This document shows positions 13,201 through 26,457 of a DNA stretch of 64,000 nt, piece by piece. The position numbers were made by a program, and so were the translations under genes. The DNA lies in contig CM046845.1 of NCBI GenBank assembly GCA_025618425.1, positions 3,332,541 through 3,396,540 on the forward strand. The letters run 5' to 3'. The notes under the pieces were generated by a model, which worked only from the letters and a program-made list of their open reading frames with translations, ran no database searches and had not been told where the DNA came from. Within the stretch, counting starts at the first letter, position 1. Each line of letters begins with the position of its first letter. Source of the DNA: Heliocidaris tuberculata. Its lineage: Eukaryota; Echinodermata; Echinoidea; Camarodonta; Echinometridae.

Positions 13201-16200
13201 TGTATGCACATTGTTATTCAAGCTTTTTAACCCATCTAATGAAGTTGATTGAACACTGTCTGACCTACTTCAAGACAACCCTTTTTGCATTGCTATTTGA
13301 CTTTGATTGTATCTATCTCATTATTAAGGTGACTGAAAAGCTCTGTCTGTTCTTCAGGCACGGATCCATGTTTCCATCTTTGGTCTTTTCAACTTATCTT
13401 ATGAAGTTGATCAATGTCTGACCTTGTTTGAGACATCCATGTTCACATTATTATGATTATTTAATACATTGATGAACAGTTTCTGTCTAGCTTTTCGACA
13501 TCAATGTTCGTGTTTTATTCAATCTTTTTAACCCATCTCATTAGGTTGATTTTAATGTCTGACCTTCTTCAAGACATCCATGTTCACATCATGAATATTT
13601 AATACTTTGATGAACAGCTTCTGTGTAGCTTTATGACTTGCATGTTCACATTATTATTCAATACTCTGATGAACTGTTTCTGTCCAACTTTGAAGACATG
13701 TATGTTCACATCATTGTTATTCAATGCCTTGATGAACTGTTTCTGTTTAGCTTAAAGACATCCATGTTCACACTGTTATTTAGTCTCAATTCCTGTCATA
13801 GAGTTGATTGAACATATCTGTCCTTTGTAAGAGATCCCTATAGTATTATTATTCAATACTTCGATGAACAGTTCTGCCTAGCTTGCTTAACATGTTATCA
13901 TTGTCATTTTATCTTTTCAACCCATCTTATAAAGTTAATCGAACATTGCCTGACCTTCTACAAGATAACCCTGTTCACTTTGTTATTTAATCTCTTGATT
14001 GCATCATATTAAGAAGATTGAAAAGTGACATGCTCCCCAACAACTTTTTAAAAATCATCCATTAGTTGTGTCTCTGTGAAGGATTGTACAGTGAAGGATG
14101 GTACAATGGAGAATTGTACAGTGAAGGGGAAAAATACATAGTGAAAGAGCCACAGTACCTGTGATTTTTCTACATGAGCATATCTCAATCAAACTGGAAA
14201 GGAGATACACTTAAACTTAGAATGATGAATTAAAGATCTCTGTATTCAAACCGTAATGTCAGATACATGATACGTGTAAGAGCCAGCGTTCATCATGCAC
14301 GAGGCAGTGTTCATACCTTCATATCATCCTTGAGTGTTGTATCTCATCTGCTAATGAGTGAATGCCACCAGCTGTGACTGCAAATCAACCACGTTCATAC
14401 TTCCCTAAGTTTCTCTGAACATCTACAGGTAAAGCAAAAGAAGTGAACGAACACCTTGAATTCAAGCACCCATTCTCACTCTCACAAAGAAATAAGATAT
14501 TGTTAGCTTGGAGCTGGAAGAGCGTTAGCTATACTTTAACACAGAGTATTTTATTGTATTGTTTTGCATTTATTTAATCACAGTAAAAACCCGCTTTGAG
14601 GTACTAGCGGCTTTTCAGCAAGGCCGTGAAAGAATTAAATACTAGTATTTAATTTTATGTGAAAGTATTAAATACAAGTATCTGATTTTTTCGCAGTTAT
14701 CATCAGAGAAGTAACCTGCAGTGTTAAATGGCTGATGGTGCTGAATCTTGATTGTCCTCAAAACAAAAGTTTACAATCTAAAGTCTGCATAAAACCTTCT
14801 ATTGATTATGTGAGCTTACATAATCTGTCTGTAAAACTGAGGTCAACAACTTTGTGTTTAATAAATGTAAGCTCCAATTACATATGAACAATGTTGACTA
14901 ATCTGATAACAAAAAGCAATAAAAATAAACATAAATTGACTGCCAGAATAGATTAGATCATTACAAATAGCACATTATTTTATCAAATTTACTGAAATGT
15001 TTACACTATAACAACCACACAAAGTGTGAGCTCCTTTTTGAATTAGTATATCACAATAAAGTTCAGTTGAAGGGAAAGTCCAAGCTATCTTGTCCCATAT
15101 GTCACTGGCCACTTCTAAGTTTTTTGTATATCTGGTAACAAGTTATAGCCCTAGGGTGGTATTCTGGAAATTGTTGTAACTTTTGTTGTATCTTCAGGAG
15201 ATAATACCTGGCTAATATTGTTGTAGGTTGGTATTCTGAAAATTGTTTTAGGGGGATATTATCTCTCTACGGACCGCCTTTATATTATCTTTGACATGCC
15301 CATTTTTTGAAATTTTACCAACCAAGATGGGTTTTATATAGGTAGGTCAACCAATAGGAGCACCCCTTCAGTCAAACATAAGGCTGCGCTTTGCGCGTAT
15401 ATCAATTTTAGGCGTAGTTATTAAATTACGCATTTTATAATACGCCATGCGCTATTGGACTGCAATTAATTAACATAATGGCTCACCCTCTTCTGCTCGA
15501 ACCAAGTCACATGTTGATGTAAAATCATCGAATTCCACCTGTAATTTCTTCAAAATGTCTTCTCTATGAGATCTTGAATCACACACAGTCTCCATCGTGC
15601 TATTTGAGCATGTACTGTCTGATTCTGAGCTAGAAAAATTGTCGAGATCATGAAATACAACACTGTTGTAAGTTTTGTTGTAATTACCATGGAAGATAAG
15701 AACAAAAGAAAGAATAATTTTCAGAATACCAATTATCTCATGATATTATCATCAGTGTGCATATATGTAAATTAGGATCATGTGTAGAGTAATCAAAGAT
15801 ACAACTAAAGTTAAAACAAAAGTTACAACAATTTTCAGTCAGAATACCAATTTTATCTTAACTGTGGAGATACAACAATATTAGAAATAAAACAGTTTTC
15901 AGAATACCGCCCCAAGGTACTAAAGCTTGGATCAGACAATCTATGTCAAGTAAAATGATATTTTTAATGTCAATTCATGTTCACATTTCCATTTCATACA
16001 ATTCCACAATAGGGCGATTTCATGCAATGTGTCCCCTATGACATATGACATTTTCCATATATTTCATCCAAAAGGGGAAAAATATTATGATAAGACCTTG
16101 ACTAATGGTAGGATACCAGAAAGAACCATTATTCAATGGTTTTATCAATAACCCTTTCGAGACAATTGACCACATTTTGTGGTTTGGCTCAATAACTTTT

Positions 16201-19200
16201 GATTCAGAGCTCTAAAATATATGCAAGATGCATTAGTAGAAATAGCAAACATTTCTGCACACACTTTCCATTTTTGTTGCATGACCACATTGCATTTGAT
16301 GAGAAGAATTGTATAAACGAGAGTAAGCTTTAAAATCCTCAAATTGGCAACATATTTAGAGGTTCAAAATCATTGTTTTTTATCCAAATTGGCTATTTTT
16401 TAACTATTCGACAAAATTTATAATGAAGTATAATTGTTTTCAAAGACATTACCCCTTGTTAGAAACATGTAGCACTAAAAGAAAAATATCATTGTTGCCA
16501 ATTTGAAGAACAAAATGTGATCAATCTGGCACTTAAATAATTCCTGTCCTGAAAGGGATAATGTATGGGACATACATGGACTTGCCCTGAAATATAGGCA
16601 GGTATTAGGATGAAAAGTTTGGACTAAGATCAAGGGTGAACACGGCCCTAGTGGTGTGAGAAAGCGGGGGATGTGAGGCAAAAGCTAATCAAAAATTCAT
16701 ATCATGCTAGATAAATGGCTCTCATATGCTCTTCTGTCAGCAGTATTCCTTACAGGGCAACCGGTAGTGCAGAACATTGCTTAAAGGGAAGATCTGCTCG
16801 AAGGACATAATAAACACTTCATAACAGCTTCATATTGAAAGTTTAAATCAATTTGCCTACACCCATGGTGTGTAGGTATGTCAGCTGACTTGTACAGGCT
16901 ACGTAGAACATAGAAACATATATTGTAGAAATGGCAAATATTGATATGTTGTATCGTGAGGTATTCACAGAATGGGAGGGGGGAGGGCTAGGGGTCAAGA
17001 AGATAGAGGGATGGTGGGAGAAAGGGAGAGGGGAAACGATCTTACAGGGAGGGGAGGGAGAATCAGAGAGAGAGAGAGAGAGAGAGAGATAGAAAGAGAA
17101 AAGCAAAGGCATGGGTAATACAATGAAAGAAAACAGCCGCAGGGTTTTTCATGTCACATAAATTATGGCTCCCACCTGAGACAGATTGTATGAGGAAAGG
17201 TTGCAGTTACCCTCGCATAAAATTACACTTCATCCTCACTTTCTCTATCCCGTTTCCAGGAACGCTCCTGCATCAGTTCCCAAAACACCACGCTTCTTTT
17301 GACTGCAATAAGGCTGTTGTACTGCCATCGACAACACATGGCAGTAACATCTTTCTTGAGTTAGGCAGACAATTCACCATCACTTTAAAAACCCCCCTCA
17401 TTTTTAAATCCTGTTTCCAAGATTTCTTCTTCAGTCCCTCAAGAAACAGCAGTTCTGTTATGTGCAATAAGGTCATTATACTGCCTTGGACAATACATGG
17501 CAGTAACAACCTTATTGCTGGAAGCAAACATTCACCTTACTTTCTAATCCCCCTCGCTTTCTCTATCCCATTTCCAGGAGCGCTTCTGCTTCACCACCAT
17601 GGTTATGTTGCCTGCAATAAGGCCGTTATACTGCCATTGAAAATACATGGCTGTAGCAACCTTATTGCGGGAAACATTCACCCTTGCCCAATCCCCCCTT
17701 TCTCTCTCTATCCCCTGATTCCAGGAATGCTTCTGCGGTTCCTCATAACACAACACCTCTGTTACTCCCGGTAAAGCCTTTATTGTCTTTGACAAATACA
17801 TGGCAGCAACAGCCTTATTGCGGGCAGCTGACAAATGGTGAATTCCTGGGGAGCATCGCTTTCTCTGCATCCATAACAGTCATTTTCAGGGGCTGATCAA
17901 GACCTACATGTAGCAATGCAACCCTACAAGCATTGAGTTTCATGCGATTTATTACCACAAATGGTCGTATGAACATCAAATATATATCAAGTCAAGGTCA
18001 AATGATATATCCTTGAATCATATCATTTCCAAATAAAAATACCTTTTCTCAGTGAAGCAAATAGCATGAAGTTCATCCTGTTAAAAATGTAGAGCCTATT
18101 GCAAACTTAACAGTTTCATTTTGTGCAAATTGTTTTAATGATATAAACAAAACTACCACTGATGATGCTGGAATGATTCTTAAAAAATATGTTATGTAAT
18201 ACAAGACAAATTTCTCAATTACTGTATGTTATGTTAGCAGCATTTTGATATGTATGTATTAATAGCAAAATAATCCCAGCCTGTAGGCCTATACAAAGGT
18301 TACAATGATGACAACTAAATGACTGCCGGATACAATGACCAGTAAGACTACTGTATAGCTGCAACCATGTTAGAATATGCTTTGGTTTTCAAGTTTTTCA
18401 AGAGTAACTACTTTCGAGAAGATACACAGTTTGCAATGATGGAACGATGAATTGAGAACAATGAACGTGAGTGGCACAATCGTCCATGCGGCTGTTCCTC
18501 CCCTTCTCAAACCGCAGATAAAGTCAGGTGAATGGCCTGCCTTATAATACTAGACATGGCAGATTGAGAGGTAGCCATTGTCTGGGTAGCTAGCTCGGAG
18601 AGAGGGGGGAAATGAAGCTGGTCATAATGAATTGAGACAAATTGATCTCATTGAGTAAGGAGGAGGGTTCTCTGATTGCTCTAGAGGATATAATGCTGTG
18701 GAGGAAACTCTTTTTGGTGTGCTACTGTTAGTGTACGGGGAAGGAAGCATTGTAAATTGAGAGATGGGAGTAGAGGGGGGGGGGGGGGGGAGGAAAGAGA
18801 GAAAGAAAGGGGGGAGAGAAAAAATGGACATAAGAGTTAAAGGGAAGGTTGAGTTCTTGGAAAGGTGAAAAATAATTTGTGAGTTTTCTCATTCCTTTTA
18901 TGTCATTTTGGAAGAACATCATAGCAGAAATGTCCCCTGAAAAAGATTTCTCTTCAAATGCCCTCGCATTCAAAATATGACAAGAAACAGCTGCAATGTT
19001 CGGGCCGAAGATTTGTATGTCGTCCCATATACACCTTTCTGTTTGCAGTGCATGTGACTCTCAGCAGGATTGAGTAAAGTAGTGAAGAGAGATGGACAGA
19101 GTATGTGTGTACAAATGAGAGAGGGAGAGAGAGAGAGAGAGATAGAGGGAAAGAGGAAGGAGACAAGGAGATGAGAAGGGAAGGGACTTTTGGGAGAGGG

Positions 19201-22200
19201 GAGAAAAGAGGAGGCAGTGTTGAATCAAGGAGTTATGTGATAACTCCTGTGTTGAATCATGAATGACAGAGTAGTAGGACTATACGAAGTAGTAGTAAGG
19301 TTTGAACCTGTCATCTGCTACTCTCTGGGCAGGCTGAACCATGGCATGAAGCCATGTCTGGTCCATGACACTATCATGATGAATCAGAAACAAATGCCTC
19401 TGATACTGGAAGCAAATAAAAACTTCGCTTGTTTGTTGTTTGCTACACGTAAGTTTACATGTATGCAGTAAGCTGCATATAATAAATGAAAGTACAACTC
19501 TGTGGTTTCCACATTGACTATAATTCATCTTCAGGAGGTCCCATCATGAATTGGCAGAAGAGGTTCATGAAGGGATACTTTCAATTTAAGCAGCTTGCAA
19601 AATCTGGAGTTAGTTGCTAGGAAAGATGTGGTTTCATAGCAAGCTGCCTGCCAAGGAAGAGATGATGTATTAGCCCCATGTGATGGGGGTTAGAAGGTGT
19701 ATTTATATGAATAGAGATATGAATCATATGATAACTCATATGTCATAAAATAACTCGTCATAAAGACTAAGCTAGGACATAAGATCTATACCAAGTCCTC
19801 CAACTCTGAGATGTATACTGCCCTCTTGGGTTATAGAGAGTGTAATTGAGAAACATGGTAGACCTGCAGAAGTATGACTCTGAGCAAGGAGTTTCCTTGC
19901 TCTGAGCTATCATACTGTGAAAATACGAATAACAATGTAAACCCATTGAAGAATGCATTGAAGTCCTAGATGAATAGGGATAATGTCCATTGTATGTTAA
20001 ATGACATGAAGAATGCTTAGTACTTTTGGCAAGGTTGCATTCCAAGAAAAACTGTCTCAAACATGACATGAATTCTAGAAATTATATCCTTGGACAAATG
20101 CTTTACCTTGTCTTGAAGAACTGTCTAAATTTTCTATGGGACAAGTGGCATGTGTATGAGAATGATGATTATTTTCCTCTGAGCCTCAAATTGGCAGCCA
20201 TTCAATGCCATGATGGCCAGTCGAGAAGCTGACCATCAGAGAGAATAGAGATGTACTAACAGAAGGTCACTGCACAATATTGACAGCAGTAAAACATCAA
20301 ATGTGAATGAATAGGAAGAATGATTAAAAGTGCATCCGACTCAGAGTTTGCACTATCTATTCATTTGTGAAGAGACTTGTCACCTTTAATCGTATATGTA
20401 TTTTTTTATTGTTGTGGAGAATAAAATGATTACTGATTACTAAAGATGCTGGAAATTATTTTTATGATTGGTTGTGGAGAAATTACCATTATCTCTTTGT
20501 AAAAGCATGGGAGAAGACATACTAATAGCATACTGCCTGATTTTTGCAAAGATGTATCACAATTTCATAGAGTGTACATGGCAAAAACATGAGAATAAGA
20601 CTTGAGATTGAAAGATGTTAATAGATATAGAACACACTTCACTTGCTTTCCTGTCATCTGTTGTCACAACTCACAACCCAAACCCACAAATCATCACTGT
20701 TCTCTTGAGCAATGTCTCATTCTTCAAATCAATTTCGCATTGTATATTCCTGTTCATTTCTTTCTTCATTTCTCCCTTCATTCATCCTTCTGTCTGTCTC
20801 TTCCCTTCTCGTCATCTTCATGACTTCCCTTCTTCCTATACCTCCAATATATTTTTTTCTTTCTTGATTCATCTTCTCTTCCCTTCTTCTCCCTTCATTT
20901 TCATGATTTCCCCGTGTCCTGATACTCATTCCGCTCTCCTATTTGCTCTTTCCATCTCTAAGGATCCGTCCTTCGTATAGATTCCCCATAATCAAATAAA
21001 GATACAGAATGTTTGCATGAGAGTGAGAAAGAGCTATGGACCATGATAATTAAGTTAACCTTTTTCACACCAAGACAGCTTCCACGCAATGCAATTGAGA
21101 TCTGTTTACAAGTATGATTTACCTGGGTACTCATTATCAAAACACTGCTTTTATAGTTGTATAAAAAGGTTCACGTCTTGGGGAGAAGGTTATTTGAAGG
21201 ACAAGATATCTTTGCTATCTTCTGATAATCCAGTACAATATCATCAGAAAGACTTATAACTGCATTATTTTCAACATTAACATGAAATTCAAGATTTCTT
21301 CTTTTGGATTATTTTTTGGATGATGCCTTTATAGTTGGTAGCTTGCTGTTTCTTGTTTTTTAAATTTTTAAAAAATATTTTTGTCCCTAGAGTGATCTAT
21401 GAAAAGTAATTCTATCTGTTTCTTGTTTGCCATTTATTTTAGAATTCTCTCTACTTCTTATCAAATGAAAATCTTGTCATCTCTTATTATTTGGAAATAT
21501 ATTTTCTCGTAAATGTACTGACCTTGATATCCAAATCTTACTTTTATCAAAGTTTATCAAAGTTTTTTTTTCTAACCTTTACCTTCTTATAACTATTCTT
21601 TCCAAATGATTTCTTAAAGGTTCCCCCCTGTAGTATGTGGTAAACAGATACATATGTGCAAAATGTTGATCCTGAATGTATGATTCTTTCCTCAAGGCAA
21701 GCTTCATTTGCAACACCAGAATTTTCAATTCAATGTAACCAAATAAAATTTTTTCCCTATATACATTTGTTAATATGACTGTTTTTGCTGTTGTTTTCTT
21801 GCAGGCAAACCTCATGTGCAATACCAGTTAGACAGCGCCATGCAGGATGTTAACGACATGTTCATCCTCTTGGAAGAAGCTGAGAAGAGTGCTTGCCGTA
21901 ATGCTCTCATCGAGGAGAGGAGTCGATTCTGCAGTCTGGTTGGCTTCCTCAGGCCAGTTGTTGTGAGTACCTCTCTGTCTTGAACTTATTTTAAATCCTT
22001 TCAGGTTCATCAAGAGGTAGTGTTCAGCTGCCTTTTATAGCTACGGACCCAGCTAAAGTCACCCTACTGATGCTGAATCAACGTCTCTCATGTGAGACGG
22101 GTCGATTCAGCACTTTGAACGACTTCCTCAAGGCAGTCGTTGTGAGTGCCAGAGCCCACCATTACTCAAACTAAATCCTTTTTTTATTTTTGGGTTGTCT

Positions 22201-25200
22201 TGGTAGGCACATGTAAAGTGGTTGATTTTCGTTGAGAAGGTATTTTAAATTCCTGTGTGTAGTAAATGATCTTTTTGTTTTCATTTCTATGAACATTATT
22301 TGTAAAATTACTCACTGTTTTTTTTTGAATGACCTATCATGTAAATTATTAATTTGAATATATTATCTAAGATGTGTACTCTTTCTATATTTGTAAAATA
22401 TGCACAATTCAGCGTTATGTTGCGATGCATGATTATTTGCATTAAATACCATTTTGAATGAATGAATGAATATATATAGAATTGATTGTTTGATGAATTC
22501 CTTAAATGCTGCAATTCTTATCACCATTGTTGCCTCTGCATTGGTGCAAATGAGAACTGTACAGAATTAAATGTTAATGTGATATTAGACTTATCTTAAA
22601 CCATTACCAACTGTAAACTGCAGATGTCTTGCTAAAACAAGGATATAGTTTCATACTTTCTTTGAAAGATCGAAAACAAAAGCTTCCACGAAGGAAAAGT
22701 TATTTCGGATAATGATTTTCTTATTGTTTGTTTGTTACAGGAGGATGAGATTTCTATGCTGTCGGAGGTTGTCCATCTTCAGACCGTCATGGAGGACCTT
22801 AGTGCTCAGAGTAAAGACCCTCACATCCTGCCGCCTACCAGTGAACAGGTCATCCATGACATCAAGGGTCAAGATGTCCAGTGGTCATATGTAAGTCCAG
22901 TTCTCTGACATGTGCTCTGGCGACAATCAGTTCAGGCTTTATTTTGGGTTTTAGGTTAGGCCATCAAGGAAATGAAATGTCCGACCCCACTGCGTGGAGA
23001 GAAAGGAACAATAAATGATGATAATGATGATGATAATGATGTTGTTAGATTTCGGGTTAGGATAATGACACCAAGATAATAGATGTATTAAAATTTCTAA
23101 TTCCAAACGTGATGTAATCCTCCTGAGGTATCTGAAATCAGTGATAGTGATGGTGTTCATCAGAGTTTCAAGTAAGGGGTACAAAGGAGATCGCATTTAC
23201 CAAAGTTTCAAGTGGAGCAGAGGGCACCACTTTAAAAAAGTATATCTTCTAAATGAGATCCCAGAAAAACTCTACAAAATGGAAAGTAAATCCATAATTC
23301 TCATGTTCATAGTTTACAAAATCAAGACATTTTACAAATAACCCCTATGCATGCCTATTCTGTTTATATACAAGACTTGGTAATATCATAAATGATTGTT
23401 CCTGTAGACTCCACCAAGTTCTCCAACCCCTTCAACTGGTTCCCGTAAATCCAGCATGTGTAGCCTGAGCAGTCTGAACAGCTCTGACTCCCGATCCAGT
23501 GGTTCCATGGCCTCTGCTCACTCCAACCACTCGCATCCCAGCGTCGGGGGACCCAACGGCTCCTCCCTGCACAGCTACCACAGACATCGCAGCCTCTCGC
23601 AGCCTACCAACCCGGCCTGCCGTCTCTCCAGCGTCTCATCGCAAGACTCTGGCTTCACCTCCCAGGATACGCTCTTCACCAGGCCAGGATCGCCCCCGTC
23701 ATCGTCGACCAGCAGTGGTGGAAGCCAAGCTCCTCAGCAGCTACCACCCCTGAGAGTGGAGGAGGATGGTGACCCAGTAGATGAGACCATGGCCTATAGT
23801 CTCATGCTACAGATGGCTAATGAGTATGCACAGGTAAAGACTGGTGTTTATTCTAGGCCCCATCTTATAAAGAGTACAGATTGATTCAAATCAATCGCAA
23901 CCCTGTACTAAAGGGATAAGAGATGTGATTGATATCAATTTGCAATAGACTGCTTCGGTAATGTATGCAAATTTTATACATACCTTTCAAACAAAGGTTG
24001 TTCTTGACAACCTGAAAGCTTGCCGGACATAGCAACAAGTAATGTATGCAAATTGGATTCCAAGCATTGAGGCTCATTTATAAAAAGCAGGTTAATGGAA
24101 TAGCTCGTCACTATGTGCTCAGAGAAGAAGTGTGCATAAATTTGTATACATTACAGAACCGGTTTATTGATTTGAATCGATCGCAACTCCTTATAAGACG
24201 GGGCTCCGTTCTTCCTTTTTATATTCCTGTGTACACTGCAGATTTTGAAAATATGTTAATATATGTAAGGAGGTGATGTAATCATTATGCACCTTTGATT
24301 TTGGGGTTAATTGAAGAAAAAAAATTGAGATAAGATAGTAGAAAATAATGTGAGACAAAAAGTTTTGATTTTCGCATTTAATTTTAGTTGGCTCAGTCCG
24401 ATTGTATTATGATAGCACTTGTCAGAATGCTTTGCAAAATATTCCTAATGTGTCTTCTGTGTTTAGTTACTAATAAGGGCTATTTTTTATAGCGGTCTTC
24501 CAATTACAAATAACAGATCAAAGTGTCTCATTACCCTTGTAAATAGATTCATGGGGGATCCTGCATTTACAATGCACATTCTCCACTCAACTGTGGAGCA
24601 TTCTAGCCAGTCTCCATGTAACTGGCGCTCAAATGACTATCCAGAATCCAAACACAGAAACATTAATTGCACCATCTTTCTTTCTTTCCATATAGCATGG
24701 AAGATTATCATCCAGCGATCAGTCCTCCAGCGAGGGCAGCACCCCGTCCTCCTCCCCATCCCCAGCCTACCCTGCCCCTCCCTCCTCCCAGATGGCCCCT
24801 ACCCCACCCTGGTTAGATAACAAGCTCCCAGCAGCTGTCACCACCACACCCTCGGTACCAGGTCCTAAGAAGCAGCCCAAGCCGGTACCCACCCCAATGG
24901 TGTCCTTCATGAAGCCTCCGACGGGTGAGGGTCCAAGACAAATGCCCCTCAAGAATGGAAAGACAGGAAAACAATTCATGCCGGATTTCAACATGACCCA
25001 GCCCAACCAGAGTAAGTTTTTTTATAATTTTTTTTAAAAAGTCTGTTTTCTTTGAAACAGACCTGTGGCTCCTGTTAAAGGTGTCTTTTTTCAATCTTCA
25101 CGCTAGGCAAGATTTGTATGTTGTTTTATGGTTGAAATTAATTTCTCAGGTTGGTGAATGACATGAATTACTCTAATATTAACTGTGAAATGGTTGTACA

Positions 25201-26413
25201 TGTACTCTAATTACAAGGACCTTTTTCAATTACTGATTAGTCAAGATTTACACGTAGAGAAATGATAGGCTTTATGATGAAACAGTAATTCAACCAAATG
25301 CACAGATCTCAGCAAAGCAATGAAAAATAAGGACAGCTCATCATGACCTTTTATTAAAATGCCTGATTGTGGATTGCACAGCATTTAAGGGGTTAACAAT
25401 TAGTACTTGCATAATTTGCAACTTCCCTGTATCAGAAGGTTTCACATAAAGTTATGTACTGTGATACGTCAAGGGAGGAAGCATAGCTCTTCTGTTAAAT
25501 GGTTGATTTTTAAAGTTTGTATTGATATTGTTTTCATTCAGTTGTGCCTCAACCCTTGTCTTCTACCAATGGAACTGACCAATCAAGCAATCGCTCTGCT
25601 ACGCTTCCTACAAGACGTGCTTCTCAAGTAAGTCTTCTCTTTAAATACTTTTGGACAAAGTTCTCAACTATGAATGTTGTTTTCAAAGACTTTCCATTTT
25701 ATAAAAACTATTAGCATTAAAAGAAAAATATTTTTGTTGCCAATTTGAAGAAAAAAATGTGATTAAATTAGGCCTTTAAATAATTTATGTCATGAAAGGG
25801 TTAAAGGATTATATGACACATGCTCCAGCGATAGTTACTCTGCATTTGGTATCCTACGCTAAGTGAATTCTTATCTTCAACCCTGGACCATTTACAGTGC
25901 CTAACCCTACACCTTACCCTAAACCTGAACCTTAACCTAAGCTAAAACCCTATTGCAAACCTAGCCCTAACCGCTTATCTTTGACCTAATAAATCCCAGA
26001 GCAAATATTGCCAGAGCTTGTGACATAATCACATGTGACAGATCTATAATAGCAATTCTGCATTTGTGTTTTGTTCAGGGTTCATCTCCTGTAGGCCTAG
26101 AGGCAGCCCTGGCCCGGGGTGAAGCCGAGAGGAAGATAGAAGGGGATCCAATCTATGCCACTCCAGGACCAGCCAGGAGTAAGCCCTCCAAGCTAGATGT
26201 GGCTCCAAACATGACCCCTATGAGTCAAAGGTCGGCAGGGTCAAGCGGGTATGGGACGCAGGCCAGCTCTCCGAATACGTCTAGTGACACGGTCAACTCA
26301 TCAGGTCAGTATGGAGAGTTCATTGTTCTCATATATGTCTTTGTTCTGTGTGTCTTAAATATTTCTTATTACCTCTCTATTATGCCCTTATATTTCTGTA
26401 CATCTGCCTGCTC

Positions 26414-26457
<44 letters not shown>

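Larger units (their letters stand above)
4231..21804 (+). other. 17.6-kb MTSS1 intron
   Basis: The intron lies between the GTAAGC donor at 4231 and the TTGCAG acceptor at 21804. It splits the I-BAR domain. No internal exon fits the phase-1 junction and resembles the family. It is filled with tandem arrays (9405-9690, 13010-14010, 17225-17835), short inverted-repeat elements (10775-11012, 11812-12208, 15155-15913, 16150-16559), a hairpin (12617-12706), a dispersed repeat (18832-19006) and GA and G runs. The remaining sequence shows nothing recognisable. Confidence 0.85.

Noticed and set aside
17151..17774. 207-codon open frame on the plus strand
   Set aside because: It runs through four diverged tandem units, shows no protein family feature and sits inside an intron. 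The open frame follows from the repeat.
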